64,000 bases of DNA from Planctomycetes bacterium syqfu (lineage in GTDB: Bacteria; Planctomycetota; Phycisphaerae; Phycisphaerales; Phycisphaeraceae). The number at the start of each line of letters is the position of its first letter. Within the stretch, counting starts at the first letter, position 1. The stretch spans positions 1 to 64,000 of the forward strand of contig CP087563.1 in NCBI GenBank assembly GCA_020974905.1, written 5' to 3'. The position numbers were made by a program, and so were the translations under genes. Of this stretch, positions 52,811 through 61,993 are shown one piece after another. The notes under the pieces were generated by a model. That model worked only from the letters and a program-made list of their open reading frames with translations, was not told the DNA's origin and ran no database searches.

Positions 52811-54604
52811 TTGATCACTCTGGCAGCAGGTAACGGCGGGACGATGGGTCACGAAGAAGTGACCGTCTTTTTCCTGTCATTGGCAATTCTGTTGGGCTTG
52901 GCCCGATTCCTGGGCGAACTGGCACGCAAGTACCGTCAACCGTCGGTCCTCGGCGAGATTCTGGCCGGGGTGTTGCTTGGGCCGACTGTCCTGGGCTACA
53001 TCAATCATGACTGGTTTACGTTCCTATTCCCGGACACGGGGGCGACGGCGATTGCTTTTCATGGCCTGGTGACGATGAGTGTCGCCTTGCTGCTGCTTGT
53101 GGCTGGGATGGAAGTGGACCTGTCTGTTGCGCTCAAACAAGGCAAAGCTGCGATTTTTGTGAGCATTGCCGGCGTTGCACTCCCGTTTTTCATGGGTTCG
53201 TCCCTGGCATACGGCCTGCCTGACATGTTCAACTATGACGGGGGGAAAGACCTCTTGCCCTTTGCGCTGTTCGTGGGGATTGGGCTATCGATTACCGCCT
53301 TGCCGGTGATTGCCAAGATTCTCATGGATCTGAACATGCTCAAGTCGGACATCGGCATGTTGATCATGGCAGCAGCGATGATCAACGACCTGATCGGCTG
53401 GATTGGCTTTGCAGTGATTCTGGCGTTGATCCAACCTGCTGTCGATGCTGCAGGTCAAGCCGCCGCTGCCCCGACGGTAGGCTTGCTTGGGACGATGGGT
53501 TTGACCCTGCTGTTTATTGGCTTGATGCTCACGGTCGGACGTTTGTTTTTCCATCGTGTTCTGCCGTTCGTCCAGATTCACACCAGTTGGCCCGGCGGCG
53601 TGCTCAGTTTTGTTCTCGTGGTCGCCTTGCTGTGTGCAGCACTCACCGAGTACATCGGCATTCACTCGATTTTCGGGGCATTCATTGCCGGTGTCGCGAT
53701 GGGAGATTCGCATCACCTGCGTGAACGAACCCGGGATAACATTCACCAGTTCATCACCAACATTTTTGCTCCGATCTTCTTTGCCAGCATTGGTCTTGGC
53801 GTTAACTTCGTCGAAGGCTTTAACATCTGGCTTGTGCTGCTGGTTCTGAGCATTGCACTGGTTGGCAAGATTGGCGGTTGTTACCTGGGTGCCCGTGCTG
53901 CGGGTATGCAGGTCCGCGAACGCTGGGCGGTTGGCTTTGGGATGGCAGCCCAGGGTGCCATGGGCATTATCCTCGGTCAGCTGGCCTTGAATCAGGGGTT
54001 GATCACTGAATCATTATTTGTTGCCATCGTCATCATGGCATTGGTCACCAGCCTGCTTTCCGGCCCTGCCATGGAACGCACGATGCAGCGTGAGATCAAG
54101 CATACGCTGGGTTCCTATCTGCCCGAAAAGAACGTGATCGCCAAGCTCTCTGCTCTTGAGACGCGCTATGCCATCAAGGAAATGTCCGAGCTTGCAGCAG
54201 AGAACACCAAGCTGCCAATGGAGACCATTGACGATGCGGTCTGGCGGCGTGAACAGATCATGCACACCGGCTTGCCCCACGGCATTGCCGTACCTCACGC
54301 ACGTCTTGCCAACATCGAAAAACCGGTCGTCATTCTGGCGCGAAGTATCAAGGGTGTGGACTTTGATGCACCCGATGGTGAGAAAGCTCGCATCATTCTC
54401 ATGCTGCTCACGCCTTTGCATGATGCGACCGCTCAGATTGAGTTACTCAGCCTCGTTGCACAGGTCTTTGATGACCCCGAAACCCGTCAGCGTGTGCGTT
54501 CTGCCAACAAGGCAACGGAGATGCTTGCTGCGATCAGTCTCGCGGAGTCGCACCTCGGAGAGCATGGCTCCTCGCCACGGATTCCTGAAGCGGATGAAGC
54601 CTAA
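52811..54604 (+). CDS. CPA2-type cation/proton antiporter fused to PTS EIIA domain
   Basis: 597 residues, starting at TTG 52811 because TATGGAGAGCG is well placed before it; an ATG at 52844 is possible. About 12 membrane helices of the KefB/NapA antiporter fold (YRQPSVLGEILAGVLLGPTV, GIGLSITALPVIAKILMDLN, GFGMAAQGAMGIILGQLAL) occupy residues 10-415. The C-terminal 150 residues are a fructose/nitrogen-type EIIA domain with the phospho-accepting His in LPHGIAVPHARLA. It should exchange Na+ or K+ for H+, with the EIIA domain as a possible regulatory switch. Such fusions are known in planctomycetes and cyanobacteria. Confidence 0.9.
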   Translation: MITLAAGNGGTMGHEEVTVFFLSLAILLGLARFLGELARKYRQPSVLGEILAGVLLGPTVLGYINHDWFTFLFPDTGATAIAFHGLVTMSVALLLLVAGMEVDLSVALKQGKAAIFVSIAGVALPFFMGSSLAYGLPDMFNYDGGKDLLPFALFVGIGLSITALPVIAKILMDLNMLKSDIGMLIMAAAMINDLIGWIGFAVILALIQPAVDAAGQAAAAPTVGLLGTMGLTLLFIGLMLTVGRLFFHRVLPFVQIHTSWPGGVLSFVLVVALLCAALTEYIGIHSIFGAFIAGVAMGDSHHLRERTRDNIHQFITNIFAPIFFASIGLGVNFVEGFNIWLVLLVLSIALVGKIGGCYLGARAAGMQVRERWAVGFGMAAQGAMGIILGQLALNQGLITESLFVAIVIMALVTSLLSGPAMERTMQREIKHTLGSYLPEKNVIAKLSALETRYAIKEMSELAAENTKLPMETIDDAVWRREQIMHTGLPHGIAVPHARLANIEKPVVILARSIKGVDFDAPDGEKARIILMLLTPLHDATAQIELLSLVAQVFDDPETRQRVRSANKATEMLAAISLAESHLGEHGSSPRIPEADEA

Positions 54605-54619
54605 GCAGGTTTATCGACC

Positions 54620-54970
54620 ATGACTTTGGACGCCTACTTGCAGTCTATTCCTCATGAAAGACGTCAGCGTTTTGATACGTTGATGCAGATGATCACCGAT
54701 GTGTATCCTCAGGCAACGGTGGATATGCAATACCGCATGCCCACGTTTCACAACGGTGACAAAGGTTGGTGTGCTTTAGCCAACCAGAAGCGTTACATCA
54801 GTCTCTACACCTGTGGCCAAAAGAACATCGCGGACTTCAAAACCAGGCATCCGCAGATCCAGTGTGGCAAAGGCTGTATCAATCTCACTGACACGACTGA
54901 GCTTCCCATCGCAGACCTAAAGCAAGTCATCGACAACGCCATGCATGCGTCGGAACAGTGTCGCAAGTAA
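54620..54970 (+). CDS. DUF1801 (YdhG-like) protein
   Basis: 116 residues. LDAYLQSIPHERRQRFDTLM, VDMQYRMPTFHNGDKGWCAL, KRYISLYTCG and QCGKGCINLTDTTELPIADL align with the DUF1801 family (YdhG/frataxin-like fold), sometimes suggested as iron chaperones. It starts 12 bp after the antiporter stop codon, so the two are probably cotranscribed; a functional link is not evident. Confidence 0.88.
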   Translation: MTLDAYLQSIPHERRQRFDTLMQMITDVYPQATVDMQYRMPTFHNGDKGWCALANQKRYISLYTCGQKNIADFKTRHPQIQCGKGCINLTDTTELPIADLKQVIDNAMHASEQCRK

Positions 54971-55024
54971 TCTGAGCAGTTAGTTTCTATTTCAAATCAT
55001 TAATCTCAATGCCTTCTTTAATTT

Positions 55025-55109
55025 CGTCATTCCCGCGAAGGCGGGAATCCAGTGGCATTCTGTGCGCACTTGCGAGTTCCACTGGACTCTCGCCTTCGCG
55101 GGAGTGACG
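55025..55109. repeat. inverted repeat GTCATTCCCGCG, family D copy 3
   Basis: CGTCATTCCCGCGAAGGCGG on the left pairs with TCGCCTTCGCGGGAGTGACG on the right, with inner AATCCAGTGG/CCACTGGACT. Compared with copy 2 the stem has AAG/CTT instead of CAG/CTG, a compensatory change. It lies between two convergent genes. Confidence 0.92.
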
Positions 55110-55263
55110 GAAAGCGGAGATAAATGATTTGAAATGCTCTGGCCGCATCGCGTGCGATGCGTGTGTGGAAAGGTGATCTTGATATGTCAAGCGCATCACA
55201 AGCGATGTGGCTAAATGGGATCGACTTATACTTCATATGCCAGATTAAACAGTGACCGAGACA

Positions 55264-57117
55264 TCACCGACGTGTTGCGACCTGTTGATCTTCCTCAACG
55301 AGATCGGGCTTGACACCCATGTAGGCCAGTGCTTTTTCCATCACCTCGGCTGTAGCTGGGGCAGCAACCGTACCACCGTAGTAACCGAGTTTGTGATCGG
55401 GACGCTGGATGAAGGTGGCAATGACCAACTGTGGATCATCGTAGGGAGCACCACAGACGAAGGCGCCCATGTAGGCATTTTCCTCATACCCGCGCTGAGT
55501 CCGACTGGCCATCTGGGCGGTACCGGTTTTACCAAACAGGGAATAGGTATTGAGTTTGGCTTTGCGACCTGTACCTTCGGTGACCACGCGCCGGAGAACC
55601 TGTCGGGTGTAATCAGCAACTTCAGGTGTCAATGCCCGACGTTCAATGGCAACGCGATCCTGGGGCAGGTTCGGGTTCAGGGCACGAATTGTTGGTTGAA
55701 CGAGTACACCCCCGTTGGCAAAGCTGCAGAACGCGCGGGTAATCTGCAGCGGGGTGACTGCGATTTCCTGACCCATTGGCACGGATGTCAGCGTGTACTT
55801 GGTCCATTTGTCCTTGGGGGTGATCAGACCGCCGGCTTCACCGGGAAGCAAAGTGCCGGGCTTCTCACCAAAACCAAAAGCGCGGACCGAGTTGTACGAC
55901 TGGGTTTCACCCATTTCCATACCCGCCAACGCCATGCCGATATTGGAGGACTTGATGAGTACCTGTTCCCATGTCACTTCACCCACGGAATGCGAGTCAC
56001 GCAGGAGACGACCAAACGGCAGGCGGTAGACACCTGCTGTGGTGCAGTCGATTTCCTGACCAGGACGCATGGCACCGGCCTGTGTTGCCATCGCCCAGAC
56101 GAACGGCTTGAAGGTCGAGCCCGGCTCAAACACGTCCGTCACACAGCGGTTGCGGTACAACTTGCTTTCGACCTTGCTGTAGGTCGTTGGATCAAAGCTG
56201 GGGAAGTTGGCCATCGCCAGAATCTCGCCGGTCTTGGGCGACATGACGACCATCTGTCCGGACTCGGCTTTGTACTGCGCAACGGCCTGGGCAAGATGCT
56301 GCTCAGCCAGCGTCTGAATGATCGCATCGATGGACAAGCGGACACCCATACCATCCTGGGGTGCCTGATATTGGGCAGGTTCCACCCACAGCGGTTTACG
56401 CCGGGTGTCTCGCCAATAGCTGACGCGTCCCAGTTGCGGTGCCATGATCTTTTCGAATTGACGTTCCAGGCCTTCGATGCCGTGACCTTCAAATCCAGTA
56501 AAGCCGATGATCTGACCTGCAAGGGGTCCCATCGGATACTCGCGGACGAGAATGGGTTCCTTGGCAATACCGGTGATTTTGCCAGCCGGAGGGTTGGCCA
56601 TCAGTTCATCGAATTTTTCAACCTGTTCGTCGGTCATGCGTTTGGAGATGACGACGTAGCGATTGCCCGGGCGTTTGATCAGGGCATCATGAATGGTCTT
56701 GTCGATGTACGCAGGATTAATGCCCAGTGCAAAACCGACATGTTCGGAAAACGTGTTGGGTTCACGGACCATCTGCGGGTCGACAAACAGGCGATACGCC
56801 ACGCGCGTGGTGGCAAAGATCCGGCCATGGCGATCCGTGAGATTACCCCTTCGAGCAAGCAGCGTGGTCTTGGAGTTCTGCGTATCGAGCATGTTGGCAA
56901 TTTGCGGCGGGGGTGCTGTCTGCAACTGAGCGACGCGGGCAACAATCCCGAGCATCACCAACGTCAACCCACATAGGCAGAGCTTGGCGAAAATTCGGCT
57001 GCGACGTTCATGCGGCCAGCAGAGTCCCGAAGCATCGGTGTGAAAGCGACTGCTCTGACGCGAAGGCGCGATGCGAAGAGTGCGGACATCGTGTTGTGTG
57101 TTCTGTGTGTGTTTCAT
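55264..57117 (-). CDS. ftsI: peptidoglycan transpeptidase (class B PBP, FtsI-like)
   Basis: 617 residues. A membrane anchor (LCLCGLTLVMLGIVARVAQL) is followed by the pedestal domain (LARRGNLTDRHGRIFATTRV) and the transpeptidase domain with all three active-site motifs: STFK in FEPGSTFKPF (Ser about 334), SSN in LIKSSNIGMAL, and KTG in SLFGKTGTAQM (about 528). It cross-links septal peptidoglycan. Its start overlaps the stop of the upstream ftsL-like gene by 4 bp. No PASTA domain is visible. Confidence 0.93.
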   Translation of the reverse strand: MKHTQNTQHDVRTLRIAPSRQSSRFHTDASGLCWPHERRSRIFAKLCLCGLTLVMLGIVARVAQLQTAPPPQIANMLDTQNSKTTLLARRGNLTDRHGRIFATTRVAYRLFVDPQMVREPNTFSEHVGFALGINPAYIDKTIHDALIKRPGNRYVVISKRMTDEQVEKFDELMANPPAGKITGIAKEPILVREYPMGPLAGQIIGFTGFEGHGIEGLERQFEKIMAPQLGRVSYWRDTRRKPLWVEPAQYQAPQDGMGVRLSIDAIIQTLAEQHLAQAVAQYKAESGQMVVMSPKTGEILAMANFPSFDPTTYSKVESKLYRNRCVTDVFEPGSTFKPFVWAMATQAGAMRPGQEIDCTTAGVYRLPFGRLLRDSHSVGEVTWEQVLIKSSNIGMALAGMEMGETQSYNSVRAFGFGEKPGTLLPGEAGGLITPKDKWTKYTLTSVPMGQEIAVTPLQITRAFCSFANGGVLVQPTIRALNPNLPQDRVAIERRALTPEVADYTRQVLRRVVTEGTGRKAKLNTYSLFGKTGTAQMASRTQRGYEENAYMGAFVCGAPYDDPQLVIATFIQRPDHKLGYYGGTVAAPATAEVMEKALAYMGVKPDLVEEDQQVATRR

Positions 57118-57425
57118 GGAACAGGGATGTCTTTGACCTTGCTTGCGGTTCGCACCTGGGGGACCAGTTCACGGTTCACACCAACCACGGATTTGAGTGG
57201 TAACTCCGATGATGCCAAAGTCTCCTGGAGTTTTTGCGGCTCGACTTTTCGGGCTATGCGGGTTTGCTGTTCCCAGAGTTGCTGACGAATCTGCGTGATC
57301 TGGCGTTGTGTCTTGGCCATCTCGTACATGGTTTCATAGCGATGGTGCCTAAGCATCAGCAGAGCCATCCCCGTGAGGGTGGCACAGATGACCAGGATGG
57401 CAAGCTTGTAAAACATGTACGACAA
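57114..57425 (-). CDS. ftsL: FtsL-like divisome protein
   Basis: 103 residues: one N-terminal membrane helix (YKLAILVICATLTGMALLML) followed by a coiled coil (YEMAKTQRQITQIRQQLWEQ) and a periplasmic tail. Size, topology and the ATGA overlap with ftsI are those of FtsL, which recruits and activates FtsI/FtsW. FtsL sequences diverge strongly, so the assignment leans on position. The usual upstream rsmH (mraW) is not present. Confidence 0.75.
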   Translation of the reverse strand: MSYMFYKLAILVICATLTGMALLMLRHHRYETMYEMAKTQRQITQIRQQLWEQQTRIARKVEPQKLQETLASSELPLKSVVGVNRELVPQVRTASKVKDIPVP

Positions 57426-57703
57426 CCCATTGTCAACATTGAGAACAACTCTTAATAAATCGGTCGATTAAACGTTATCAGGCCACATTTTTGTGATTAT
57501 CAGCATTGCGGTAATCGGTATGCTTTTGATCCGGTCGGGCAGTCTCTTGGGAAGATTAATTGTTCACCCAGTGGTATTGACAGATGAACCACGTTTGTGA
57601 CGTCGATTGGATGACGGTGTTTTGCGGAACTCTGGTAAAAATCATCAATCATCGGCGATGTCTGCTTGTCGCCAAGTTCTGATGCAAGTAAACTTTAATT
57701 GCT

Positions 57704-58246
57704 ATGAACCAACGAAAAATCACCGTTCCCGTGTGCCTGATGGCCCTGTATCTGCTGCCAGCGTTACTTTTGACTGGCTGCAATGACAACAAGAAAGTTG
57801 CCTACCCGAACATGATGAGTTCGGAATGGAAATTGCTTGACCCGCAGGAAGCGCGTGGTCTGGTTGCCAAGCCTGACCCGCTGATCCCGGATGTCGGCCA
57901 ACCCGTTGGTTTTAAAGCGCTTGTCAAACAATCGCAATCCGCCATCCTTGGCAATGCCCGTGAAGTCAAACATGTCTATCAAGGCCGTGCCAAGTTTGAA
58001 GATGTCATCACGTTCTATCGTCGCCAACTGGAACTGCATGGCTGGAAGATGGGCACCGACGAACACCAGGACGACGGCTTTGCACTCAACCGCAACAAAG
58101 GCCCCGAACGCCTGCGGATTTACATGTACTCCGAAGGCGATCGTGTCACCGTGGTCATCATGATCGGCCCGGTTTTCAATGTCCCCTCCGGTGCTGATGC
58201 CCCCAACGGTCCAATGCCGAATATGAACCTGGGCTCAAACAGCTAA
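57704..58246 (+). CDS. lipoprotein of unknown function
   Basis: 180 residues. The lipoprotein signal VCLMALYLLPALLLTGCNDN has its lipobox Cys at about residue 26. The mature part contains AKFEDVITFYRRQLELHGWK and LRIYMYSEGDRVTVVIMIGP, an alpha-beta pattern seen in small envelope lipoproteins of planctomycetes. I do not recognise a family with certainty. It lies 139 bp upstream of the YfgM-like gene on the same strand. Confidence 0.75.
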   Translation: MNQRKITVPVCLMALYLLPALLLTGCNDNKKVAYPNMMSSEWKLLDPQEARGLVAKPDPLIPDVGQPVGFKALVKQSQSAILGNAREVKHVYQGRAKFEDVITFYRRQLELHGWKMGTDEHQDDGFALNRNKGPERLRIYMYSEGDRVTVVIMIGPVFNVPSGADAPNGPMPNMNLGSNS

Positions 58247-58385
58247 AATCGGTTACAATCTGCGATTCAGGTCGCACGTCACGGGTACACAATGACGGCG
58301 ATACGGATTTTCAAACCATAGCCCCAAACAGGCATGGCAAGGATGCAATAACTCCGTCATCAGACGGACAAGAGAGATTTGACAC

Positions 58386-59189
58386 ATGGATTCAAAACAT
58401 CGTCACGAATTGGAACAAAATGATCTGGTCGTCTTTCTCACCAGCTTTAACGAGTGGTGGTCCAAGTACGGGCAGATAACGTTGATTCTCGTGGTCATTG
58501 TTCTGGGATCGTTCACTGCGGTCCGTTTCTACAATCACAATAAACAACAGGCACATGAGTCGGCATGGGGCGCTTTGGCCCAAAGCACCAGCCCTGAAAG
58601 TTACTCTGCAACCGCTTCGGAAAACACCGGTGCCGTCAAGGCATTGGCTTATCTGCGTGGGGCGGACCTGCTGCTTGAAGAAGCAACCCTGCCTGCCAAG
58701 CCTGAAGTCGAAGAACCTGCATCAACTCCGGCAGCGGAAGGTGAAATCGCTGAAGATGCTCCCAAGACAGAGGTTCAGGTTGCTCCTTCCCAGAAGCGTG
58801 ACCCCGCTGAAATGCTCAACGATGCCCTGACCATGTATCAGGCCGTTGCTAAAGACAAGTCCATTCACGCGGTCCTTCGTATCAATGGACTGCTGGGGGT
58901 TGCTTCCGTTGCTGAAGCGCAAGGCAAATGGGATTTGGCTGCCGAGTCTTACGATCAAGCCATCGTCCTGGCGGGAACCAAGTACGATGTTCTTGCACAA
59001 CAGGCAACCGGTCGCAAAGCCAAGCTTGAAGACCTCAAGACACCGGTCAAATTTGCCAAGGCAACTCCCAAACCTGCCCCGGTCATGGTCCAACCCAAGG
59101 CCGATGAACCCAAAGCACCGACGCTCGATCTGGACCTGTCCAAACCGCCAGTGCTCCCCGGTGTCACCGATGAAAGTTCGGATCAGTAA
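58386..59189 (+). CDS. YfgM-like membrane-anchored TPR protein
   Basis: 267 residues. An N-terminal cytoplasmic segment (ELEQNDLVVFLTSFNEWWSK) precedes one membrane helix (YGQITLILVVIVLGSFTAV) and a periplasmic helical part with TPR-like repeats (AMLNDALTMYQAVAKDKSIH, VASVAEAQGKWDLAAESYDQ), broken by Ala/Pro/Glu-rich linkers. This matches the YfgM/Tetratricopeptide_7-like family, periplasmic chaperone partners of the Sec translocon. It precedes a pseudouridine synthase gene by 70 bp. Confidence 0.75.
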   Translation: MDSKHRHELEQNDLVVFLTSFNEWWSKYGQITLILVVIVLGSFTAVRFYNHNKQQAHESAWGALAQSTSPESYSATASENTGAVKALAYLRGADLLLEEATLPAKPEVEEPASTPAAEGEIAEDAPKTEVQVAPSQKRDPAEMLNDALTMYQAVAKDKSIHAVLRINGLLGVASVAEAQGKWDLAAESYDQAIVLAGTKYDVLAQQATGRKAKLEDLKTPVKFAKATPKPAPVMVQPKADEPKAPTLDLDLSKPPVLPGVTDESSDQ

Positions 59190-59259
59190 TTCCATCGACA
59201 TTTAAGCACCTTTTTTTTGCTGGTAAAATCATTGACCAGTCAAGACGATATCCCTTGCC

Positions 59260-60627
59260 ATGACACCCAGAGATCAACACCATCCTGAATCGGAAGACGA
59301 AGCAGACGATCTGAACGATGCGCCTGTGTCTGATGATTTGGATGATGACCTGGATGCAGAAGACGATGACGAAGAAGGTGTTGACGGTGAGGATCAGGAC
59401 AGTGCTTCCGAGGAAGACGACTCACTCCAACGGCATCACAAGTTCACCGTCTCCCGCTCAAGCAACATGCGCCTCGATGCCTACCTGCAGCAACGACTCA
59501 AAGGCGTCTCACGGAGCCGTGTCAAAAAACTCATCGACGCAGGCATGGTCACCTACAACGGCAAGAAGAATCCCAAGCCCAGCGCATCCATGCGCGAAAA
59601 TGATGTCATCGAAGTCGAACTGCCCGGCAAAGCCGTCAAAACCATCGAGCCCGAGCCCATCCCCATCGAAGTGCTCCATGAAGACAAGGGCTTTATCGTC
59701 ATCAATAAACAGGCTGGCATCATCGTCCATCCGGCACGCAACCACACGTCCGGCACGCTGATCAATGGTCTTGCTTACCGCTTCAAACAACAAGTCGAGG
59801 CTGAAGGCAAAGTCTTCAAAGCGCACCAGACCCGTGGCTTTAAAAAGAAACAACGACTCACCAAAGAAGAACTCGGCAAAGTCCAGGGCTTAAGCGATGT
59901 CGGTGCTGCCGAGTTCCGCCCCGGCATTATTCACCGTCTGGACAAATACACCACCGGTGTCCTCGTTGTCGGCAAGAAGGAAGAAGCGCACTGGGCCATC
60001 GCCAAGCAATTCGAAAAACGCAAAACACTCAAAGCCTATCTCGCACTCGTGCATGGTAATTTCGACCATCAGGGCGATGTCATCGAAAACCATTTAGCCA
60101 AACATCCAACCATCCACGAAGCTTTCTGTGTCCGGCAGGATCATCTCTCCAAACACGCTGTCTCCATCTACCGAGTCCGTGAACAATACGAAGGCTACAG
60201 CCTCGTCGAAGTGGAACTCCGAACCGGACGCACACATCAAATCCGTGTGCACCTGTCCTACATCGGTCACCCCATCGTCGGCGATATCATCTATGGCGGT
60301 GAACCCATCGGTGAAGCGGAAATCACCAACCCACCCATTGCAGCAGGTAGTCGCAAATTCCTGAATTACGCCCGCTCCAAAGAGGAAGGCCAATCCATGG
60401 AAGCCAAGGCCTTGGCACGTGAAGACCTGATCATCACACACCCGGCTTTGCATGCAGCCTTACTCGGATTCACCAATCCCGACACCGATGAATTCATGCG
60501 CTTTACAGCACCACTTCACGAACCCATGCGCACGCTGGTCCACAAACTTCGCGAACACAAACGCGAAGATGCTATCGTCGCCAAGAAGGGCACGTGGATC
60601 GATCTGGATCAAGCAGTTCCCTACTGA
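59260..60627 (+). CDS. RluA/RluD-family pseudouridine synthase
   Basis: 455 residues. The first 45 residues are extremely acidic (DDLNDAPVSDDLDDDLDAED). An S4 RNA-binding domain follows (MRLDAYLQQRLKGVSRSRVK, KLIDAGMVTYNGK), then the catalytic domain with the Asp in GIIHRLDKYTTGVLVVGKK and the signature RTGRTHQIRVHLSYIGHPIV. A basic insert of about 40 residues (QTRGFKKKQRLTKEELGK) separates the NH-TSGTL strand from the catalytic motif. It should isomerise uridines in 23S rRNA or tRNA; RluD or RluC specificity cannot be assigned. The acidic head is unusual for the family. Confidence 0.92.
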   Translation: MTPRDQHHPESEDEADDLNDAPVSDDLDDDLDAEDDDEEGVDGEDQDSASEEDDSLQRHHKFTVSRSSNMRLDAYLQQRLKGVSRSRVKKLIDAGMVTYNGKKNPKPSASMRENDVIEVELPGKAVKTIEPEPIPIEVLHEDKGFIVINKQAGIIVHPARNHTSGTLINGLAYRFKQQVEAEGKVFKAHQTRGFKKKQRLTKEELGKVQGLSDVGAAEFRPGIIHRLDKYTTGVLVVGKKEEAHWAIAKQFEKRKTLKAYLALVHGNFDHQGDVIENHLAKHPTIHEAFCVRQDHLSKHAVSIYRVREQYEGYSLVEVELRTGRTHQIRVHLSYIGHPIVGDIIYGGEPIGEAEITNPPIAAGSRKFLNYARSKEEGQSMEAKALAREDLIITHPALHAALLGFTNPDTDEFMRFTAPLHEPMRTLVHKLREHKREDAIVAKKGTWIDLDQAVPY

Positions 60628-60629
60628 AA

Positions 60630-60655
60630 ACCGCTTACGGTTTAGCGCGTTCTCA
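60630..60655. repeat. short palindrome, family C copy 3
   Basis: ACCGCTTACGGTTTAGCGCG, followed by TTCTCA, differs at two positions from 48042-48067. It lies 3 bp after the pseudouridine synthase stop codon. Confidence 0.7.
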
Positions 60656-60691
60656 GGAATTGATTAAACGAAATAGCAAATGTGAAATGGA

Positions 60692-61633
60692 TCACGCTGC
60701 GCGATACTGACGTGTCTGTTTCGGTGTATCAACTTCACGCATGATCGCTTCGATCATTTCACAGCTACGGTGAATATCCCCGGTCTCCAGGCGGAAACAA
60801 TGTGCATCGCGACACACGCGGGTGAGAATACGCATCGCTTCATCACCGCCAACCACCTGCCGATTAAACGACATCTCTGCGAGTTGGATCGCTGCTTCAC
60901 TGCGTGACATCTCGTGAAGCACCGGTTCCTGGTGAGCGACATAACGCGGGAAAACAATCCGACGGACTTTGTGTGTTTGCTCAAGATTGGATTGACTGAG
61001 TTCACTGGGTTTGACGTAGGCAACGCGTCCCTTAAACGCCTTGACATAATGTTTGCGTTCCCAGCGAGGCAGTTCCAGTTGATCCAGAACCGGGAAGGAA
61101 CCGGCCTTGATGCAGATGGCTTTGGGGAAGGCATGAAGTTCGTGTGTCTGGCGATTGATCAAAGCAAACTCATCGCAGAGATACTTCCAGCCACGCGACA
61201 TCAATGCTGCAGCCAATGTCGATTTACCCGACCCCGAGGTGGCAGCAAGGATCAAGCCATTGCCTTTGTAACTCAGTGATGCAGCATGAATTTGCATGAA
61301 CTGGCTGCAACGCGCGATCACGCGCCAGTTGGTTGCCCATTCAAGATAGGGCAGCACTTCGTTCTTTTTCAGATGCACAAAAAGATCTTCACCATCACCG
61401 GTGACTTTGAATCGCTTGATAAACGGATTCTTGGTCGGTGACGATTCAGCCTGTAAAACAAGCATGTTTTTGCGATCCAGTTGTTCTTCAGTGATATCCG
61501 GTTTGCGGACATGATCGTAGAGTTCTGCAAGGTCCGTGGTGAACTGTGGCTCACAACTGCGGACTGCAACTTTCATCAACCCGATATCCAGGCGAAGGAA
61601 CGGTGTGTCGGGATGGATCGCGGAATGACTCAC
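60692..61633 (-). CDS. HprK-related kinase
   Basis: 313 residues. The HPr-kinase-like core has the P-loop LAATSGSGKSTLAAALMSRG (about residues 128-147) followed by WKYLCDEFALI, where HprK has a D-D-x-x-x motif. The N-terminal half and the RLETGDIHRSCEMIEAI end fit HprK-related kinases of small PqqD-containing cassettes (NCBI name HprK-related kinase A, from memory) rather than true HprK, since no HPr or PTS genes are near. It overlaps the PqqD-like gene by 4 bp and ends the operon. The phosphorylation target is not known; the encoded peptide is a candidate. Confidence 0.85.
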   Translation of the reverse strand: MSHSAIHPDTPFLRLDIGLMKVAVRSCEPQFTTDLAELYDHVRKPDITEEQLDRKNMLVLQAESSPTKNPFIKRFKVTGDGEDLFVHLKKNEVLPYLEWATNWRVIARCSQFMQIHAASLSYKGNGLILAATSGSGKSTLAAALMSRGWKYLCDEFALINRQTHELHAFPKAICIKAGSFPVLDQLELPRWERKHYVKAFKGRVAYVKPSELSQSNLEQTHKVRRIVFPRYVAHQEPVLHEMSRSEAAIQLAEMSFNRQVVGGDEAMRILTRVCRDAHCFRLETGDIHRSCEMIEAIMREVDTPKQTRQYRAA

Positions 61634-61962
61634 GGGTTTAATAATCCATGGCTTGCGAACATGGCAACCATCTGCTGGACATCATCACGAGCCGTCGCTT
61701 CGTCGATGTCATACCGGTTACACATGTCCTGGGTGAGATCATCAATTTCCCGACCGGGGCGGCAGCCTTCCCAGACTTCCAATGCCGATTCATTTAATCG
61801 GAATGTCGAGCCGGTAATCGGGTCGAACAGGATTGCTTCGTCATCAAGGATTTCCTGTTGCACGTCAGGCCGACGTTGCGGGCAGGGCAGGGCATGACCG
61901 GGCATCGTCCATGCATGGATCGATGGGTATGCAGTCAGATTGGCTTGCTTGCTCTGGGGCAT
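61630..61962 (-). CDS. PqqD-like peptide-binding protein
   Basis: 110 residues from the ATG at 61962, with AAGTGAG just upstream; the frame extends further but overlaps the peptide gene antiparallel to its reading frame. RRPDVQQEILDDEAILFDPI, GSTFRLNESALEVWEGC and DIDEATARDDVQQMVAMF are PqqD landmarks (hydrophobic beta hairpin, LN-x-x-A-x-x-W, winged helix). PqqD proteins bind the leader of a ribosomally made peptide and present it to a modifying enzyme. Neighbours are a small Tat-like peptide upstream and the HprK-related kinase downstream. Confidence 0.85.
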   Translation of the reverse strand: MPQSKQANLTAYPSIHAWTMPGHALPCPQRRPDVQQEILDDEAILFDPITGSTFRLNESALEVWEGCRPGREIDDLTQDMCNRYDIDEATARDDVQQMVAMFASHGLLNP

Positions 61963-61993
61963 CTCACTTCGTTGACCAATGACACCATGAGAA

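Noticed and set aside
55252-56976. 574-codon open frame antisense to ftsI
   Set aside because: The sense strand has all three penicillin-binding motifs. The antisense frame has no recognisable domain or ribosome site.
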